A stretch of DNA of 64,000 bases from Flavobacterium sp. (GCA_027484725.1 JAIXSK010000030.1:1-64000); one strand, 5' to 3'. Counted from the first letter of the stretch, positions 16,173-26,584 are shown. Numbers and translations: made by a program. Notes: generated by a model not told the origin, from the letters alone.

Positions 16173-17467
16173 AATACTACAGTTTAAACCATCAAGCGCC
16201 TGAGGTAGGCTTTGAGCAAGCAGTCATTCAAGGATTGGCACCCGATAAAGGGCTCTATTTTCCTTCGGCTATAACTCCTCTACCCGATGCTTTTTTTGAA
16301 AAAATTGATCATTTAAGCCATGAGACGATTGCTTTTGAAGCCATCAAACAGTTTGTGGGCGATGAAATTCCCGAAGCTGAACTCAAAAAAATTATTGCAG
16401 ATACTTTGTGTTTTGATTTTCCGACGGTTAAGGTTGAAGAGAATATCTATTCGCTTGAATTATACCATGGGCCAACGATGGCTTTTAAAGATGTGGGCGC
16501 GCGTTTTATGTCGCGGTGTTTGGCCTATTTTAATCAAAATAAACCCCATCAGAAAAATACCGTTTTAGTGGCTACTTCAGGCGATACCGGAGGTGCTGTT
16601 GCCAGCGGATTTCTCGGAGTTCCCGGTGTAGATGTGGTGATTCTGTATCCGTCCGGAAAAGTGAGTGATATACAAGAAAGACAGCTTACAACGCTTGGGC
16701 AAAATGTGCGCGCTTTGGAAGTAGACGGTGTTTTTGACGATTGTCAAGACATGGTCAAAAAAGCATTTTTAGATGAGTCATTGGCACACCTGAATTTAAC
16801 TTCGGCCAACTCAATCAACATTGCTCGATGGTTGCCACAAATGTTTTACTTTATTTTTGCTTACAAGCAATTGCGCAAAACCCAAAAACCACTGGTCGTT
16901 TCTTGTCCGAGTGGCAATTTTGGGAATATTTGCGCCGGAATAATGGCCAAAAGATTGGGCTTGCCTATTTTGCATTTTGTAGCTGCGACCAATGTCAACG
17001 ATACGGTTCCTGAGTTTTTAAAATCCGGAAAATATGAACCCAAACCTTCAAAAGCCACGCTATCTAATGCGATGGATGTTGGGAATCCGAGCAATTTTAT
17101 AAGAATCCGAGAACTCTACAACGATGATTTAGAGCAATTTAAAAAAGATTTTACTTCATTTTCATACACCGATGCACAAACGGTTGCCGCAATGAAACAG
17201 GTTTATGAACAAACCGGTTATATTGCCGAACCACACGGAGCAGTAGGTTATTTGGGCCTCAAAGAAGAGCTCAAAGGTTACAAAAACGCCGTGGGTGTAT
17301 TTTTAGAAACGGCACACCCAATTAAGTTTTTAGATACTGTTGAAAAAGAACTCAACATTACATTGCCTATTCCAGAGCAGATTCAAACGGTGATGGGTAA
17401 AGAAAAAATAAAAAAGCCGATCAAAACTTATGATGAGCTCAAGGCTTTTTTAAATGCCTTATCCTAA
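16169..17467 (+). CDS. thrC: threonine synthase
   Basis: 432 residues. PLP enzyme converting O-phosphohomoserine to threonine. The PLP lysine is Lys107 in GPTMAFKDVGARF, and the phosphate-binding string ATSGDTGGAVASGF follows. Last gene of the operon; its final 9 bases overlap, tail to tail, with nnrD on the other strand, and no terminator is seen at the junction. Confidence 0.97.
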   Translation: MKYYSLNHQAPEVGFEQAVIQGLAPDKGLYFPSAITPLPDAFFEKIDHLSHETIAFEAIKQFVGDEIPEAELKKIIADTLCFDFPTVKVEENIYSLELYHGPTMAFKDVGARFMSRCLAYFNQNKPHQKNTVLVATSGDTGGAVASGFLGVPGVDVVILYPSGKVSDIQERQLTTLGQNVRALEVDGVFDDCQDMVKKAFLDESLAHLNLTSANSINIARWLPQMFYFIFAYKQLRKTQKPLVVSCPSGNFGNICAGIMAKRLGLPILHFVAATNVNDTVPEFLKSGKYEPKPSKATLSNAMDVGNPSNFIRIRELYNDDLEQFKKDFTSFSYTDAQTVAAMKQVYEQTGYIAEPHGAVGYLGLKEELKGYKNAVGVFLETAHPIKFLDTVEKELNITLPIPEQIQTVMGKEKIKKPIKTYDELKAFLNALS

Positions 17468-18310
17468 AGACAAAGTCAAAAATGCTTTGCCCAAATAATT
17501 CAGAATATCTGAGGCGATAAAAGCCTGTGTACCCATTTCAGGAACTGCTATATCAGCGGCTTTTCCGTGTAGATAAACCCCAAGAATAGCTGCCTGGTGC
17601 GGAGCATAAGATTGCGCCAGTAAACCCGTGATGATGCCCGTGAGTACATCGCCGCTGCCTGCGGTGGCCAGCGCAACATTTCCGGTGGTATTGAGGTGGA
17701 TATTGGGCCCGAAAATAACTCGGCTGGGCGCACCTTTAACCACAATAATCAATTGATGTTTTTGAGATAAATCAATGGTTTTTTGTAGCATTTCATCATC
17801 ATTTTTCCAAGAGCCAATCAGTCTTTCAAGTTCTTTAGGATGCGGTGTTAAAATACTTTGCGCCGGAATAAATGAAAGCCAATCAGGGTTTTGTGCTAAA
17901 ATATTGAGCGCATCGGCATCAATCACCATAGGCTGGGTTTGCTGTTGGAGCCAATGATGAAAAGCTTTTTGTGTTTGGGGCTCCTGCCCTATGCCCGGTC
18001 CGATTCCGATGGCTGACGGCTGAATAGGGTATTGAATATGGGTGATGTGTTTTTGATGAACATCGGTTTGCACCATGACTTCAGGAACATAAGTTTGCAG
18101 GATAGAATAACCGCATTCGGGCAAAAATGCGGTAACCAAACCACAACCGCTTTTGAGCGCTGCTTTGGAGGCCAAACACACCGCACCGATTTTTCCGTAG
18201 CTACCACCAATGATCAGTGCGTGACCCAAGGTTCCTTTATGCGCATTGGCTGAAGGTGCGCGATATATTTGAGCGATGCTTGAAGCTGAAATAGAAACCG
18301 GAAGATTCAT
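17459..18310 (-). CDS. nnrD: ADP/ATP-dependent NAD(P)H-hydrate dehydratase (stand-alone C-terminal domain)
   Basis: 283 residues. Repairs hydrated NAD(P)H by ATP/ADP-dependent dehydration. It shows the ribokinase-like NnrD fold strings GTLGHALIIGGSYGKIGA, ADALNILAQ, LTPHPKELERL, VVKGAPSRV and the nucleotide-binding NVALATAGSGDVLTGI. In many bacteria this domain is fused behind an NnrE epimerase domain to give ~500 residues. Here the protein starts directly with the dehydratase, so an epimerase should be encoded separately. The start ATG is clear. Divergent from gcvT, with repeat copy C between them. Confidence 0.93.
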   Translation of the reverse strand: MNLPVSISASSIAQIYRAPSANAHKGTLGHALIIGGSYGKIGAVCLASKAALKSGCGLVTAFLPECGYSILQTYVPEVMVQTDVHQKHITHIQYPIQPSAIGIGPGIGQEPQTQKAFHHWLQQQTQPMVIDADALNILAQNPDWLSFIPAQSILTPHPKELERLIGSWKNDDEMLQKTIDLSQKHQLIIVVKGAPSRVIFGPNIHLNTTGNVALATAGSGDVLTGIITGLLAQSYAPHQAAILGVYLHGKAADIAVPEMGTQAFIASDILNYLGKAFLTLSLG

Positions 18311-18375
18311 AAAAGTAATTTGACTTAAAAGTACAAAATTATCTCGTGTTAAAGCTGTTTTCTGCGCCCTGAAAT

Positions 18376-18463
18376 GCCCTAGCCCGGATGGCAGCGGCAG
18401 CTTTTGTGCGCTTTTTTATAGCGCGCAAAACTACAGCGCACAGCCGGAAAAAGCTACTGAAAA
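18376..18463 (+). repeat. Dispersed structured repeat, copy C
   Basis: GCCCTAGCCCGGATGGCA to CAGCCGGAAAAAGCTACTGAAA. Outer helix CCGG/CCGG, inner helix TTTTGTGCGC/GCGCGCAAAA with loop TTTTTTATA. Sits between the divergent nnrD and gcvT genes, upstream of the gcvT promoter region (possible -7 TACATTAG at 18503-18510). Confidence 0.8.
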
Positions 18464-18537
18464 TCTACCGCAAAAGAGTTCAAAAAATCGATAAAATTTA
18501 AATACATTAGCGGCACAAATTTTTAAAGCTTTTTATC

Positions 18538-19620
18538 ATGAAAGATACTGCGCTCAAGCACATTCACGAACAACTCGGCGCTAAGATTTTGCCGTTTGCC
18601 GGGTTTAATATGCCGATTTTATACCAAGGTGTTAATGTTGAACATGAAACCGTTCGCAATGGCGTGGGTGTTTTTGATGTGTCGCATATGGGTGAGTTTT
18701 TGCTCAGTGGGCCGGGCGCTTTGCCTTTGATTCAGAAAGTAACATCAAATGATGCTTCGACGCTGACCATTGGTCGTGCACAATATTCGTGTTTGCCCAA
18801 TAATGACGGCGGTATTGTGGATGATTTGATTGTGTACCGAATGGCTGAAGAAGAATATTTGCTCGTGGTAAACGCCTCGAATATTGATAAAGATTGGGCT
18901 TGGATTTCAGCGCACAACGATACCGGAGCGGTGATGCAAAACCTTTCAGATGACTATGCCTTGCTCGCGATTCAAGGTCCGAAAGCGGTTGAGGCAATGC
19001 AATCATTGACTTCGGTTGATTTGGCTTCGATTGCATATTACCATTTTATGGTAGGACATTTTGCCGGATTTGACGATGTGATTATTTCGGCTACCGGTTA
19101 TACCGGCTCAGGCGGTTTTGAAATTTATTGTAAAAATGACCAAGTTGAAACGATTTGGAATCATGTGTTTGAAGCCGGAAAAGATTTTGGCATTCAGCCG
19201 ATTGGTTTGGCCGCGCGTGATACTTTGCGTTTAGAAATGGGCTTTTGTTTGTACGGAAACGATATTGACGATACCACTTCGCCCATAGAAGCCGGTTTGG
19301 GTTGGATTACCAAATTCACCAAAGATTTTGTCAATTCCGAAGCTTTGAAAGCGCAAAAAGAAAATGGTGTAAACCGTAAATTGGTGGCGTTTGAAATGCT
19401 CGAGCGCGCTGTTCCGCGTCAGGATTATGAAATTGTTGATGCTACCGGAAATGTGATTGGCAAAGTCACCTCAGGAACCATGTCACCAAGTATGAACAAA
19501 GGAATCGGTTTGGGTTATGTAACCACCGCACACAGTGCTTTAGAGAGCAATATTTATATAAGAATCCGCAAGAACGATGTGCCGGCCCAAGTGGTCAAGT
19601 TACCGTTTTATAAGAAATAA
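18538..19620 (+). CDS. gcvT: glycine cleavage system T protein (aminomethyltransferase)
   Basis: 360 residues. Takes the aminomethyl group from lipoylated H protein and gives methylene-tetrahydrofolate and ammonia. Typical strings are [40 protein letters not shown] (Asp95/96, region of the catalytic Asp101 of E. coli) and [13 protein letters not shown]. The gcvH and gcvP genes are not adjacent, as is usual in flavobacteria. Terminator right after the stop. Confidence 0.96.
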   Translation: MKDTALKHIHEQLGAKILPFAGFNMPILYQGVNVEHETVRNGVGVFDVSHMGEFLLSGPGALPLIQKVTSNDASTLTIGRAQYSCLPNNDGGIVDDLIVYRMAEEEYLLVVNASNIDKDWAWISAHNDTGAVMQNLSDDYALLAIQGPKAVEAMQSLTSVDLASIAYYHFMVGHFAGFDDVIISATGYTGSGGFEIYCKNDQVETIWNHVFEAGKDFGIQPIGLAARDTLRLEMGFCLYGNDIDDTTSPIEAGLGWITKFTKDFVNSEALKAQKENGVNRKLVAFEMLERAVPRQDYEIVDATGNVIGKVTSGTMSPSMNKGIGLGYVTTAHSALESNIYIRIRKNDVPAQVVKLPFYKK

Positions 19621-19621
19621 A

Positions 19622-19648
19622 AAAATCCGCTGATGAGGCGGATTTTTT
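19622..19648 (+). terminator. gcvT terminator
   Basis: AAAATCCGC, 7-nt loop, GCGGATTTTTT, starting 2 bases after the stop codon. The A-run on the left lets it serve the convergent gene at 19664 as well. Confidence 0.88.
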
Positions 19649-19663
19649 GTTTTGAAATATATT

Positions 19664-20248
19664 TTATAGTTTAAAAACACCTCCGACGTTAAAAGCAGAG
19701 TGATTGTTATACAAAGGAATTTCACTATTTTTTGCAACTTCTGACAATCCGCTCATGCCTTGAAAATCAATTAGGATTCCGAATTTTTCAGTGACTTTAA
19801 ACGTATAGCCAATTCCATAACTCAAACCAAATTGATTGTTGTTGACAAATTTTTTGATGTCTTGACCATTCGAAGTAGCTGAGTTTATAAAACCGATACT
19901 GAAACCAAAATTTAAATTCCAATTTCTCTTTTTTCCGAAGTGCCAATTGGCATTAAGCGGAACCATTAGATATTTTAGTTTTTCGGTATAGAAAATCCCA
20001 TTTCTGTATTCTGAACCCATAGTTTGAAATAAAAAACCACTTCGGATACTCCAACGATTGTTGAAATAATAATCGGCATAACTCCCAAAATCGGTAGTGG
20101 TTATTGGGTCATTACTCAATTTTTTACTGCTTGAGTAGTTAGAACTCGCAAATCCAATAATAGGTGTTAGTTCAAATGTTCCTTTTGCGTTTTGTGCGTG
20201 CCCGATAAAACCAAATATCAAAACACTGAGGCAGATAATTTTTTTCAT
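19664..20248 (-). CDS. outer-membrane beta-barrel protein (PorT/OMP_b-brl family)
   Basis: 194 residues with a signal peptide (MKKIICLSVLIFGFIGHAQN, cleavage after Ala18). The rest shows alternating aromatic/polar strands such as SNYSSSKKLSN, WNLNFGFSIGFINSA and FGLSYGIGYTF, and ends in Phe-Lys-Leu. A small eight-strand barrel of this kind is common in Bacteroidota outer membranes; no specific role can be given. Monocistronic, convergent with gcvT. Confidence 0.8.
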   Translation of the reverse strand: MKKIICLSVLIFGFIGHAQNAKGTFELTPIIGFASSNYSSSKKLSNDPITTTDFGSYADYYFNNRWSIRSGFLFQTMGSEYRNGIFYTEKLKYLMVPLNANWHFGKKRNWNLNFGFSIGFINSATSNGQDIKKFVNNNQFGLSYGIGYTFKVTEKFGILIDFQGMSGLSEVAKNSEIPLYNNHSAFNVGGVFKL

Positions 20249-20335
20249 AAGTTAAATTTAAATGTTGCCAAATCTAAATAAAAAAAAGTCGTTTAAAAAA
20301 TAGGGTAAACATTTTTAAAAAATGACTGCAATCAC

Positions 20336-20343
20336 TAAGTTTG
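20336..20343 (+). promoter_or_regulatory. -7 element of yebC promoter
   Basis: TAAGTTTG, exact TAnnTTTG, 23 bases before the ATG at 20367. It lies inside an in-frame upstream extension from 20322, so translation must start at 20367 or later. Confidence 0.55.
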
Positions 20344-20366
20344 CAGCCAAATATAAATATTCAGAA

Positions 20367-21083
20367 ATGGGAAGAGCGTTTGAATTCCGAAAAGGAAGAA
20401 AAATGAAGCGTTGGGCCGCAATGGCCAAGGCTTTTACCAGAATTGGGAAAGACATTGTGATGGCCGTTAAAGAAGGCGGGCCAAGTCCGGAAGCCAACTC
20501 TAGATTGCGCGCTGTGATTCAGAATGCCAAGGCGGCCAATATGCCTAAAGAAAACATTGAACGTGCCATTAAAAAGGCCACTGAAAAAGACACCGCCAAC
20601 TATAAAGAAGTTTTGTTTGAAGGATATGCACCCCACGGAATTGCGATTCTCATTGAAACCGCAACTGACAATAACAACAGAACCGTAGCCAATATTCGCA
20701 GTTACTTTAATAAATGCAACGGAACATTAGGAACACAAGGTTCGGTTGAATTTATGTTTGATCATACCTGTAATTTCAGAATTGCTAAAGCCGGTTTAGA
20801 TCCGGAGGAATTAGAACTTGAATTGATTGACTTTGGCGCCGAAGAAGTTTTTGAAGATGAAGATGGAATCTTGATTTATGCTCCGTTTGAAAGTTTTGGT
20901 GCAATTCAAAAAGAATTAGAAAACCGTAAGATTGAGATTTTATCCTCAGGTTTTGAGCGTATTCCACAAGTGACCAAATCATTGACTCCGGATCAAGTGG
21001 CAGACGTTGAAAAACTACTTGAGAAAATTGAAGAAGATGATGATGTTCAGAATGTATATCATACGATGGAAGAAAGCGAATAA
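20367..21083 (+). CDS. YebC/PmpR-family protein
   Basis: 238 residues from the chosen ATG (MGRAFEFRKGRKMKRWAAMA). YebC family: originally called transcriptional regulators; recent work shows some YebC members help ribosomes through proline-rich stretches. Typical strings are MAKAFTRIGKDIVMAVKEGG, ANMPKENIERAIKKA and the acidic VFEDEDGILIY. The start was set at 20367 because a perfect -7 element precedes it and YebC proteins begin with this sequence; the 15 upstream in-frame residues are not conserved-looking. Monocistronic, ended by a strong terminator. Confidence 0.95.
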   Translation: MGRAFEFRKGRKMKRWAAMAKAFTRIGKDIVMAVKEGGPSPEANSRLRAVIQNAKAANMPKENIERAIKKATEKDTANYKEVLFEGYAPHGIAILIETATDNNNRTVANIRSYFNKCNGTLGTQGSVEFMFDHTCNFRIAKAGLDPEELELELIDFGAEEVFEDEDGILIYAPFESFGAIQKELENRKIEILSSGFERIPQVTKSLTPDQVADVEKLLEKIEEDDDVQNVYHTMEESE

Positions 21084-21093
21084 TATATCTAAT

Positions 21094-21127
21094 AAAAAAA
21101 GCCTCAGCAAATGCTGAGGCTTTTTTT
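21094..21127. terminator. Bidirectional terminator
   Basis: AAAAAAAGCCTCAGCA, AA loop region, TGCTGAGGCTTTTTTT. Serves both yebC and the convergent cysteine synthase-family gene. Confidence 0.92.
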
Positions 21128-21138
21128 ATATCAATAAA

Positions 21139-22179
21139 CTATTTAATGATTTCAACTTTTTGTGCATTTTCTGCATTGATGCTGTCAAAGAAACCCTGAT
21201 CGTTCATCCATTCATCGCTAAATACTTTGCTCATGTATCTGGAACCGTGATCCGGGAAAATAGCAATGACGCAACTGTTCGCATCAAACTCGCCTTCTTC
21301 GGCATATTGTCTGATGGCTTGCATGACTGCTCCGGAGGTATATCCAACAAACAAACCTTCTGTTTTAGCTATTTCACGCGTTAGGTGTGCACTATCTTCA
21401 TCAGAAACTTTGGTGAATTTATCAATGATGTCAAAATCAGTCGCTGTTGGAATTAGATTTTTACCCAAACCTTCAATGCGATACGGATAAATTTCATTGG
21501 TATCAAATTCTTTGGTTTCGTGGTATTTTTTTAGAACAGAACCAAATGCATCTACACCCAAGATTCTGATGTTTGGATTTTTCTCTTTGAGGAATTTAGC
21601 CGTTCCTGAGATGGTTCCGCCGGTTCCGCTACAAGCAACCAAGTGCGTAATTTTTCCGGCAGTTTGATTCCAAATTTCGGGTCCGGTAGTTTGGTAATGA
21701 GCGTCAACATTAAGTTGATTAAAATATTGGTTGATATAAACTGAACCTTTTATTTCTTCGTGTAAACGCTTGGCTACGCTGTAATAGGAGCGCTCGTCAT
21801 CGGCAGAAACATGCGCCGGACAAACATATACTTTGGCGCCCAAACTGCGCAACATATCAATTTTATCTTTAGAAGATTTTGAACTGACCGCCAAGATGCA
21901 GTTGTATCCTTTGATGATGCTCACCATGGCCAAGCTAAAACCGGTGTTGCCTGAAGTAGTTTCAATGATGGTATCGCCCGGATTCAAGATGCCGCGTCTT
22001 TCGGCTTCTTCAATAATGTATAAAGCAATTCTATCTTTTGTCGAGTGACCCGGATTAAAGGCTTCTACTTTAGCGTAAAAGTTACCCGTGAGATTTGCGG
22101 TAACCTTGTTGAGCTTAACAAGAGGTGTGTTCCCTATTAATTCAAGTACACTATTGTAGGCTTTTATTTCTTCTTTCAT
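21139..22179 (-). CDS. PLP-dependent cysteine synthase / cystathionine beta-synthase family enzyme
   Basis: 346 residues from the ATG at 22179 ([20 protein letters not shown]); a longer frame begins with TTG and is rejected. Beta-replacement PLP enzyme: PLP lysine Lys49 in [12 protein letters not shown], substrate loop TTSGNTGF, phosphate loop [12 protein letters not shown]. The family usually has NPGGSVKDR; the GHST variant here departs from O-acetylserine sulfhydrylase CysK and, together with the longer C-terminal part, fits the cystathionine beta-synthase-like branch. Substrate not certain. Monocistronic. Confidence 0.88.
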   Translation of the reverse strand: MKEEIKAYNSVLELIGNTPLVKLNKVTANLTGNFYAKVEAFNPGHSTKDRIALYIIEEAERRGILNPGDTIIETTSGNTGFSLAMVSIIKGYNCILAVSSKSSKDKIDMLRSLGAKVYVCPAHVSADDERSYYSVAKRLHEEIKGSVYINQYFNQLNVDAHYQTTGPEIWNQTAGKITHLVACSGTGGTISGTAKFLKEKNPNIRILGVDAFGSVLKKYHETKEFDTNEIYPYRIEGLGKNLIPTATDFDIIDKFTKVSDEDSAHLTREIAKTEGLFVGYTSGAVMQAIRQYAEEGEFDANSCVIAIFPDHGSRYMSKVFSDEWMNDQGFFDSINAENAQKVEIIK

Positions 22180-22252
22180 AAAAAAATAGTTAGTCAAGGT
22201 GTGCCATGCAGCGCGACCACAAAACCCTGCAAAGCTAAAAAAAATATTCGAA

Positions 22253-24388
22253 TTACTTTTGAATTTTTTCTAAATCTAACAAAAAAGCGAACTCTTTAGC
22301 GAGCTCTTTAAGCGCTTCAAATCTTCCGGAAGCTCCACCGTGTCCGGCATCCATATTGGTGTCTAAAAATAATTGTTTGTGGTTGGTTTTCATCACGCGC
22401 AATTTGGCTACCCATTTGGCGGGTTCCCAGTATTGAACCTGTGAATCATGCAATCCGGTAGAAACGTACATATTCGGGTAATCTTGTGCTTTGACATTGT
22501 CATAAGGCGAATAAGAACGCATGTAATCGTAGTATTCTTTTTCGTTCGGATTGCCCCACTCATCGTATTCTCCGGTGGTAAGTGGTATCGAATCATCTAA
22601 CATGGTAGTCATGACATCTACAAACGGCACTTGCGCAATGATGCCATTGTATAATTCCGGAGCCATATTGGCCACTGCGCCCATGAGCAATCCGCCCGCT
22701 GATCCGCCTTCGGCATACAAATGTTCCGGAGAAGTCCATTTTTCAGCAATAAGATACTTGGAACAATCTATAAAATCAGTAAAAGTGTTTTTCTTTTTGA
22801 GCAATTTCCCGTCTTCATACCACTGACGACCCAAATCTTCACCTCCGCGGATGTGCGCAATCACATATACAAAACCGCGATCGAGCAATGACAAACGCGT
22901 GGTAGAAAAATACGGATCCATTGATATTCCATACGAGCCGTAAGCATATTGCAACACCGGATTTTTTCCGTTTTTCGGAATGCCTTTTCTGTATACCACT
23001 GACATCGGAATCATGGTTCCATCAGTAGCTTTGGCCCAGAGTCTTTCTTCTGAATAATTGTTTTTATCAAACTTTCCGCCCAAAACCTGTTGTTCTTTTT
23101 TGATTTCTTTGGTTTTGGTTTTCATGTTGAAATCAATCACTGAAGATGGCGTGGCCATTGATTGATATCCGTAACGCAAAATATCGGTATCAAAATCAAC
23201 ATTCGTGGTAGTATAGGCCGTGTAGGTTTCAATATCAAAAGGCAAATAATAGGCTTCTGCCCCGCTCCACGGCATGATTTTAATTTTATTCAAACCATTG
23301 CTGCGTTCAGAAATCACCAGGTAATCTTTAAAAATATCAATTCCTTCAATAAGCACATCCTCGCGGTGCGGAATCAAGTCTTTCCAGTTTTCTTTTTCAG
23401 TAGCATTTTCAGGTGTTTTCATGAGCTTGAAATTTGTTGCTCCATCTGCATTGGTGACGATGTAAAAACTATCGCCGTAATGTGAAATGCTGTATTCCAA
23501 TCCGCGGATGCGTTTTTGAAAAATCTTGAATTCGGCATCGGGCTCGTCTGCTGGAATAAAACGATATTCATCAGTAAGTGTACTCGATATATTGATGCTG
23601 ATGTATTTTTTTGATTTTCCGCGTGAGACCGATACATTAAACGTATCATCGGCTTCAAAATAAATCAATTTGTCTTGAGCGGCATCGGTTCCCAGCACGT
23701 GTTTATAGACTTTGTCAGAGCGCAGGGTTTTCTCATCCTGACGCGTATAAAAAAAGGTTTTGTTGTCATTGGCCCAAGCAACATTTCCGGTACAATTGGC
23801 TATTTTGTCAGACAGGATTTCTCCGGTTTGTAAGTCTTTGATTTGGATGATATAAATGCGTCTTCCCACCACATCTACTGAAAAAATAGCATAGCGATTG
23901 TCATTGCTGATGCTGATGCCGCTTAGCTGAAAAAACTTGTGTCCTTGGGCCATTTCATTGCCATTGAACATGATTTCTTCAGGCGCATCTAAACTGCCTT
24001 TTTTGCGCGCATAAATCGGATAATCTTGTCCTTTTTCAAAACGCGTGATGTAGTAATAACCGTTGTATAAATACGGAACCGACTCATCGTCTTCTTTGAT
24101 GCGGCTTTTCATTTCATTGAATAAATCTTTCTGAAATTGCGCCGTATGGGCCGTAGCTGCTTGATAATATTCGTTTTCTTTGTTTAAATAATCAATTACT
24201 TCAGGGTTTTCCCGATCGTTGAGCCAGAAATAATTATCGATTCGTACATCAGAAAACTTCTCTAGTTTATGAGGTTTTACAGTGGCTATGGGCGGTTGTA
24301 TATTTTTTGTCATCTTGGCTTTTTTTGGTTGTGCATAAGCAGCGGCAAAAATAAGCGAAAGTAGCCATACAAGCGGAAGTTTTTTCAT
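22253..24388 (-). CDS. S9 family peptidase, oligopeptidase B-like
   Basis: 711 residues from the ATG at 24388 (an upstream GTG in frame is rejected because the ATG begins a clean signal peptide, [20 protein letters not shown]). N-terminal seven-bladed propeller (~90-430), then alpha/beta hydrolase domain with Ser563 in [11 protein letters not shown], Asp648 in GLHDSQV and His683 in [10 protein letters not shown]. This matches the triad order of oligopeptidase B, which cuts short peptides after Arg/Lys. The signal peptide puts it in the periplasm, unlike the cytosolic E. coli PtrB. Divergent from ybaB. Confidence 0.92.
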   Translation of the reverse strand: MKKLPLVWLLSLIFAAAYAQPKKAKMTKNIQPPIATVKPHKLEKFSDVRIDNYFWLNDRENPEVIDYLNKENEYYQAATAHTAQFQKDLFNEMKSRIKEDDESVPYLYNGYYYITRFEKGQDYPIYARKKGSLDAPEEIMFNGNEMAQGHKFFQLSGISISNDNRYAIFSVDVVGRRIYIIQIKDLQTGEILSDKIANCTGNVAWANDNKTFFYTRQDEKTLRSDKVYKHVLGTDAAQDKLIYFEADDTFNVSVSRGKSKKYISINISSTLTDEYRFIPADEPDAEFKIFQKRIRGLEYSISHYGDSFYIVTNADGATNFKLMKTPENATEKENWKDLIPHREDVLIEGIDIFKDYLVISERSNGLNKIKIMPWSGAEAYYLPFDIETYTAYTTTNVDFDTDILRYGYQSMATPSSVIDFNMKTKTKEIKKEQQVLGGKFDKNNYSEERLWAKATDGTMIPMSVVYRKGIPKNGKNPVLQYAYGSYGISMDPYFSTTRLSLLDRGFVYVIAHIRGGEDLGRQWYEDGKLLKKKNTFTDFIDCSKYLIAEKWTSPEHLYAEGGSAGGLLMGAVANMAPELYNGIIAQVPFVDVMTTMLDDSIPLTTGEYDEWGNPNEKEYYDYMRSYSPYDNVKAQDYPNMYVSTGLHDSQVQYWEPAKWVAKLRVMKTNHKQLFLDTNMDAGHGGASGRFEALKELAKEFAFLLDLEKIQK

Positions 24389-24456
24389 GCGATTTTGGAT
24401 ATTGTTCACGCCAAAATACTAATTTTACGACTTTATTACACTTAAAATTTATCAAC

Positions 24457-24780
24457 ATGTTTTCAGATATGATGGGGATGATGGGCAAACTCAAAGAAAC
24501 CCAACAAAAAATTGAAGAAACCAAAAAAAGACTTGATACCGTTTTGGTAGATGAGCAAAGTCATGACGGACTGCTCAAAACTACGGTTACTGCCAACCGA
24601 AAAATCAAATCTATTGCAATAAATGACGCGCTACTCGCTGATAAAGAACAACTGGAAGATTATTTGATTTTGGTGCTCAACAAAGCTATTGAAAAAGCTA
24701 CTAACGTAAATGAAGCTGAATTGGCTGCTGTAGCCAAACAAGGTATGCCGAACATTCCGGGTTTGGATATGTTTAAATAA
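24457..24780 (+). CDS. YbaB/EbfC-family nucleoid-associated protein
   Basis: 107 residues: [20 protein letters not shown], a charged helix, then the family core [14 protein letters not shown] and a final helix region [15 protein letters not shown]. Members dimerise and bind DNA with little specificity. In many bacteria ybaB sits beside dnaX and recR; here it is instead followed, one base after its stop, by a TauE/SafE permease gene, so the two are cotranscribed. Confidence 0.87.
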   Translation: MFSDMMGMMGKLKETQQKIEETKKRLDTVLVDEQSHDGLLKTTVTANRKIKSIAINDALLADKEQLEDYLILVLNKAIEKATNVNEAELAAVAKQGMPNIPGLDMFK

Positions 24781-24781
24781 A

Positions 24782-25510
24782 ATGAAATTCAGCTACGGAT
24801 TTTTATTCTGGGCGCTCATCGCCGAAATCATCGGAACCATCGGTGGTTTTGGATCGTCGGTGTTTTTTGTGCCGATTGGCAATTTTTACTTTGATTTTTA
24901 TTCGGTTTTGGGCATGACTGCTGTGTTTCACTTGTCGAGCAATCTGAGTAAAATAGCTTTATTCAGGAAAGGTTTAAATAGAAAAATGTTGTTCAATATT
25001 GGTTTGCCTTCGGTGGTTTTTGTGATATTAGGCGCTCATTTTTCGGGCAAACTTAATCCGAAAATCTTAGAAATTTTACTCGGTATTTTTCTGGTAGCCT
25101 TGAGTTTGTTTTTCCTCATCAGAAAGAATTTTTCATTTGCGCCAACGCGAAACAATGCTACTGTGGGCGGAATTTTATCAGGTTTTTCAGCCGGATTATT
25201 GGGCACCGGCGGCGCTATTCGCGGACTTACGATGGCCGCTTTTAATATGGAGAAAAGCGCCTTTATTGCCACATCGGCAGCCATTGATTTAATGATTGAC
25301 TTGACCCGAACCGTTGTTTATTATGACCAAGGTTATGTGCATAAAAACCAGATGATCTATGTGCCATTTTTGTTTGCCATTGGACTCATAGGCTCGTATA
25401 TCGGCAAGAGATTACTTGATTATATTCCGCAAGAGAAATTCAAGAAAATATCCTTGTTGCTCATTTTGTTCATTGGAATCATCAGCATAATCAAACAATT
25501 CAGTATCTAG
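24782..25510 (+). CDS. TauE/SafE-family permease
   Basis: 242 residues with about seven or eight hydrophobic segments and the family's two half-repeats (ALIAEIIGTIGGFGSSVFFV near the start; GGILSGFSAGLLGTGGAIRG in the middle). The family exports sulfite, sulfoacetate and related organic anions; the substrate is unknown here. Starts 1 base after ybaB. Its TAG stop shares the palindrome CTAG with the stop codon of the convergent threonine aldolase gene. Confidence 0.87.
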   Translation: MKFSYGFLFWALIAEIIGTIGGFGSSVFFVPIGNFYFDFYSVLGMTAVFHLSSNLSKIALFRKGLNRKMLFNIGLPSVVFVILGAHFSGKLNPKILEILLGIFLVALSLFFLIRKNFSFAPTRNNATVGGILSGFSAGLLGTGGAIRGLTMAAFNMEKSAFIATSAAIDLMIDLTRTVVYYDQGYVHKNQMIYVPFLFAIGLIGSYIGKRLLDYIPQEKFKKISLLLILFIGIISIIKQFSI

Positions 25511-26532
25511 AAAGTTATTTTTTGCAAATGTTCTATGACATATTCATGCATGACTTGTCGGTAATCTAAATGCGTAACCATGCGCAATTTTCCGTGCCCC
25601 ATAGAACTAATGAGAATACCTTTAGACTTGAGTTTTTCAATGACGGTTTTTTCGTCTAAAGGCGCCTTAACAGAGAAAATAAGGATGTTGGTTTCTGGTT
25701 TTTCTACAGATGCTACCCACGGAAGTTGCATTAAAATTTCACTGAGTTCAAAAGCTCTGCGGTGATCGTCAGACAAACGACTGATGTTGTTTTTAAGTGC
25801 ATACAAACCAGCCGCCGCCAAATAACCCGATTGACGCATGTTTCCGCCAAATATTTTTCGGATGCGCAGTGCGCGTTTCATGGTTTCGGCATCGCCCAAA
25901 AGTACTGAACCAATCGGTGCTCCGAGGCCTTTTGAAAAACAGACCGAAATGGTATCGAACAATGCACCGTATTGTTTTGGATGCTCGTTTTTGACAACAA
26001 GTGCATTCCATAGGCGTGCGCCATCAAGGTGATATTTTAAGTTGTGCTCTTGGCAAACCGTTTTGATTTTTTTGAGTTCTTCTAGGTCATAACAAGCGCC
26101 GCCTCCGCGATTGGTGGTGTTTTCAATGCTGACCATTTGTGTTTTGGGCGCATGATAAAACTCCGGATCATTAATGCCGCCTCTGACTTGTTCTGCGGTA
26201 ATCATTCCGCGGGTTCCGTCGAGTAAATTAAAATTGACGCCACTGTTGAATGAGGCGCCACCGGATTCATATAAATGAATATGCGACCATTTATCGCAAA
26301 TTATTTGATCGCCCGGTTGGGTGTTGAGTTTAATGGCAGTTTGATTGGCCATGGTGCCCGACGGAAAAAACAGCGCGGCTTCTTTGCCAAACCAATCAGC
26401 AACGGTTTTTTCAAAAGCATTGACCGTTGGGTCTTGTTTAAAAACGTCATCGCCTACTGGGGCTTTGAACATTTCTTGCAACATTTCAGGACTGGGTTTG
26501 GTAACTGTGTCACTGATTAAATTTATTTCCAT
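25507..26532 (-). CDS. low-specificity L-threonine aldolase
   Basis: 341 residues. PLP enzyme splitting L-threonine (or allo-threonine) into glycine and acetaldehyde. PLP lysine is Lys201 in SVCFSKGLGAPIGSVL; other family strings are SDTVTKPSPEML, FFPSGTMANQ, HIHLYESGG and HLDGARLWNA. It runs opposite to the permease gene and shares the stop-codon palindrome with it. Upstream lie repeat copies D and E. Confidence 0.94.
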   Translation of the reverse strand: MEINLISDTVTKPSPEMLQEMFKAPVGDDVFKQDPTVNAFEKTVADWFGKEAALFFPSGTMANQTAIKLNTQPGDQIICDKWSHIHLYESGGASFNSGVNFNLLDGTRGMITAEQVRGGINDPEFYHAPKTQMVSIENTTNRGGGACYDLEELKKIKTVCQEHNLKYHLDGARLWNALVVKNEHPKQYGALFDTISVCFSKGLGAPIGSVLLGDAETMKRALRIRKIFGGNMRQSGYLAAAGLYALKNNISRLSDDHRRAFELSEILMQLPWVASVEKPETNILIFSVKAPLDEKTVIEKLKSKGILISSMGHGKLRMVTHLDYRQVMHEYVIEHLQKITF

Positions 26533-26584
26533 AGTAAAGTTGGATAGTTTACTTTTGCTAACAAATTGGTGATTTGGGTTTGCA

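Noticed and set aside
16320..17094. Extra frames inside thrC on both strands
   Set aside because: They lie wholly within thrC, have no recognisable domain and no start signal, so they are shadows of the real gene.
18311..18537. Glycine riboswitch before gcvT
   Set aside because: No tandem glycine aptamer-like conserved core is visible; the gap is filled by repeat copy C and a short promoter region.
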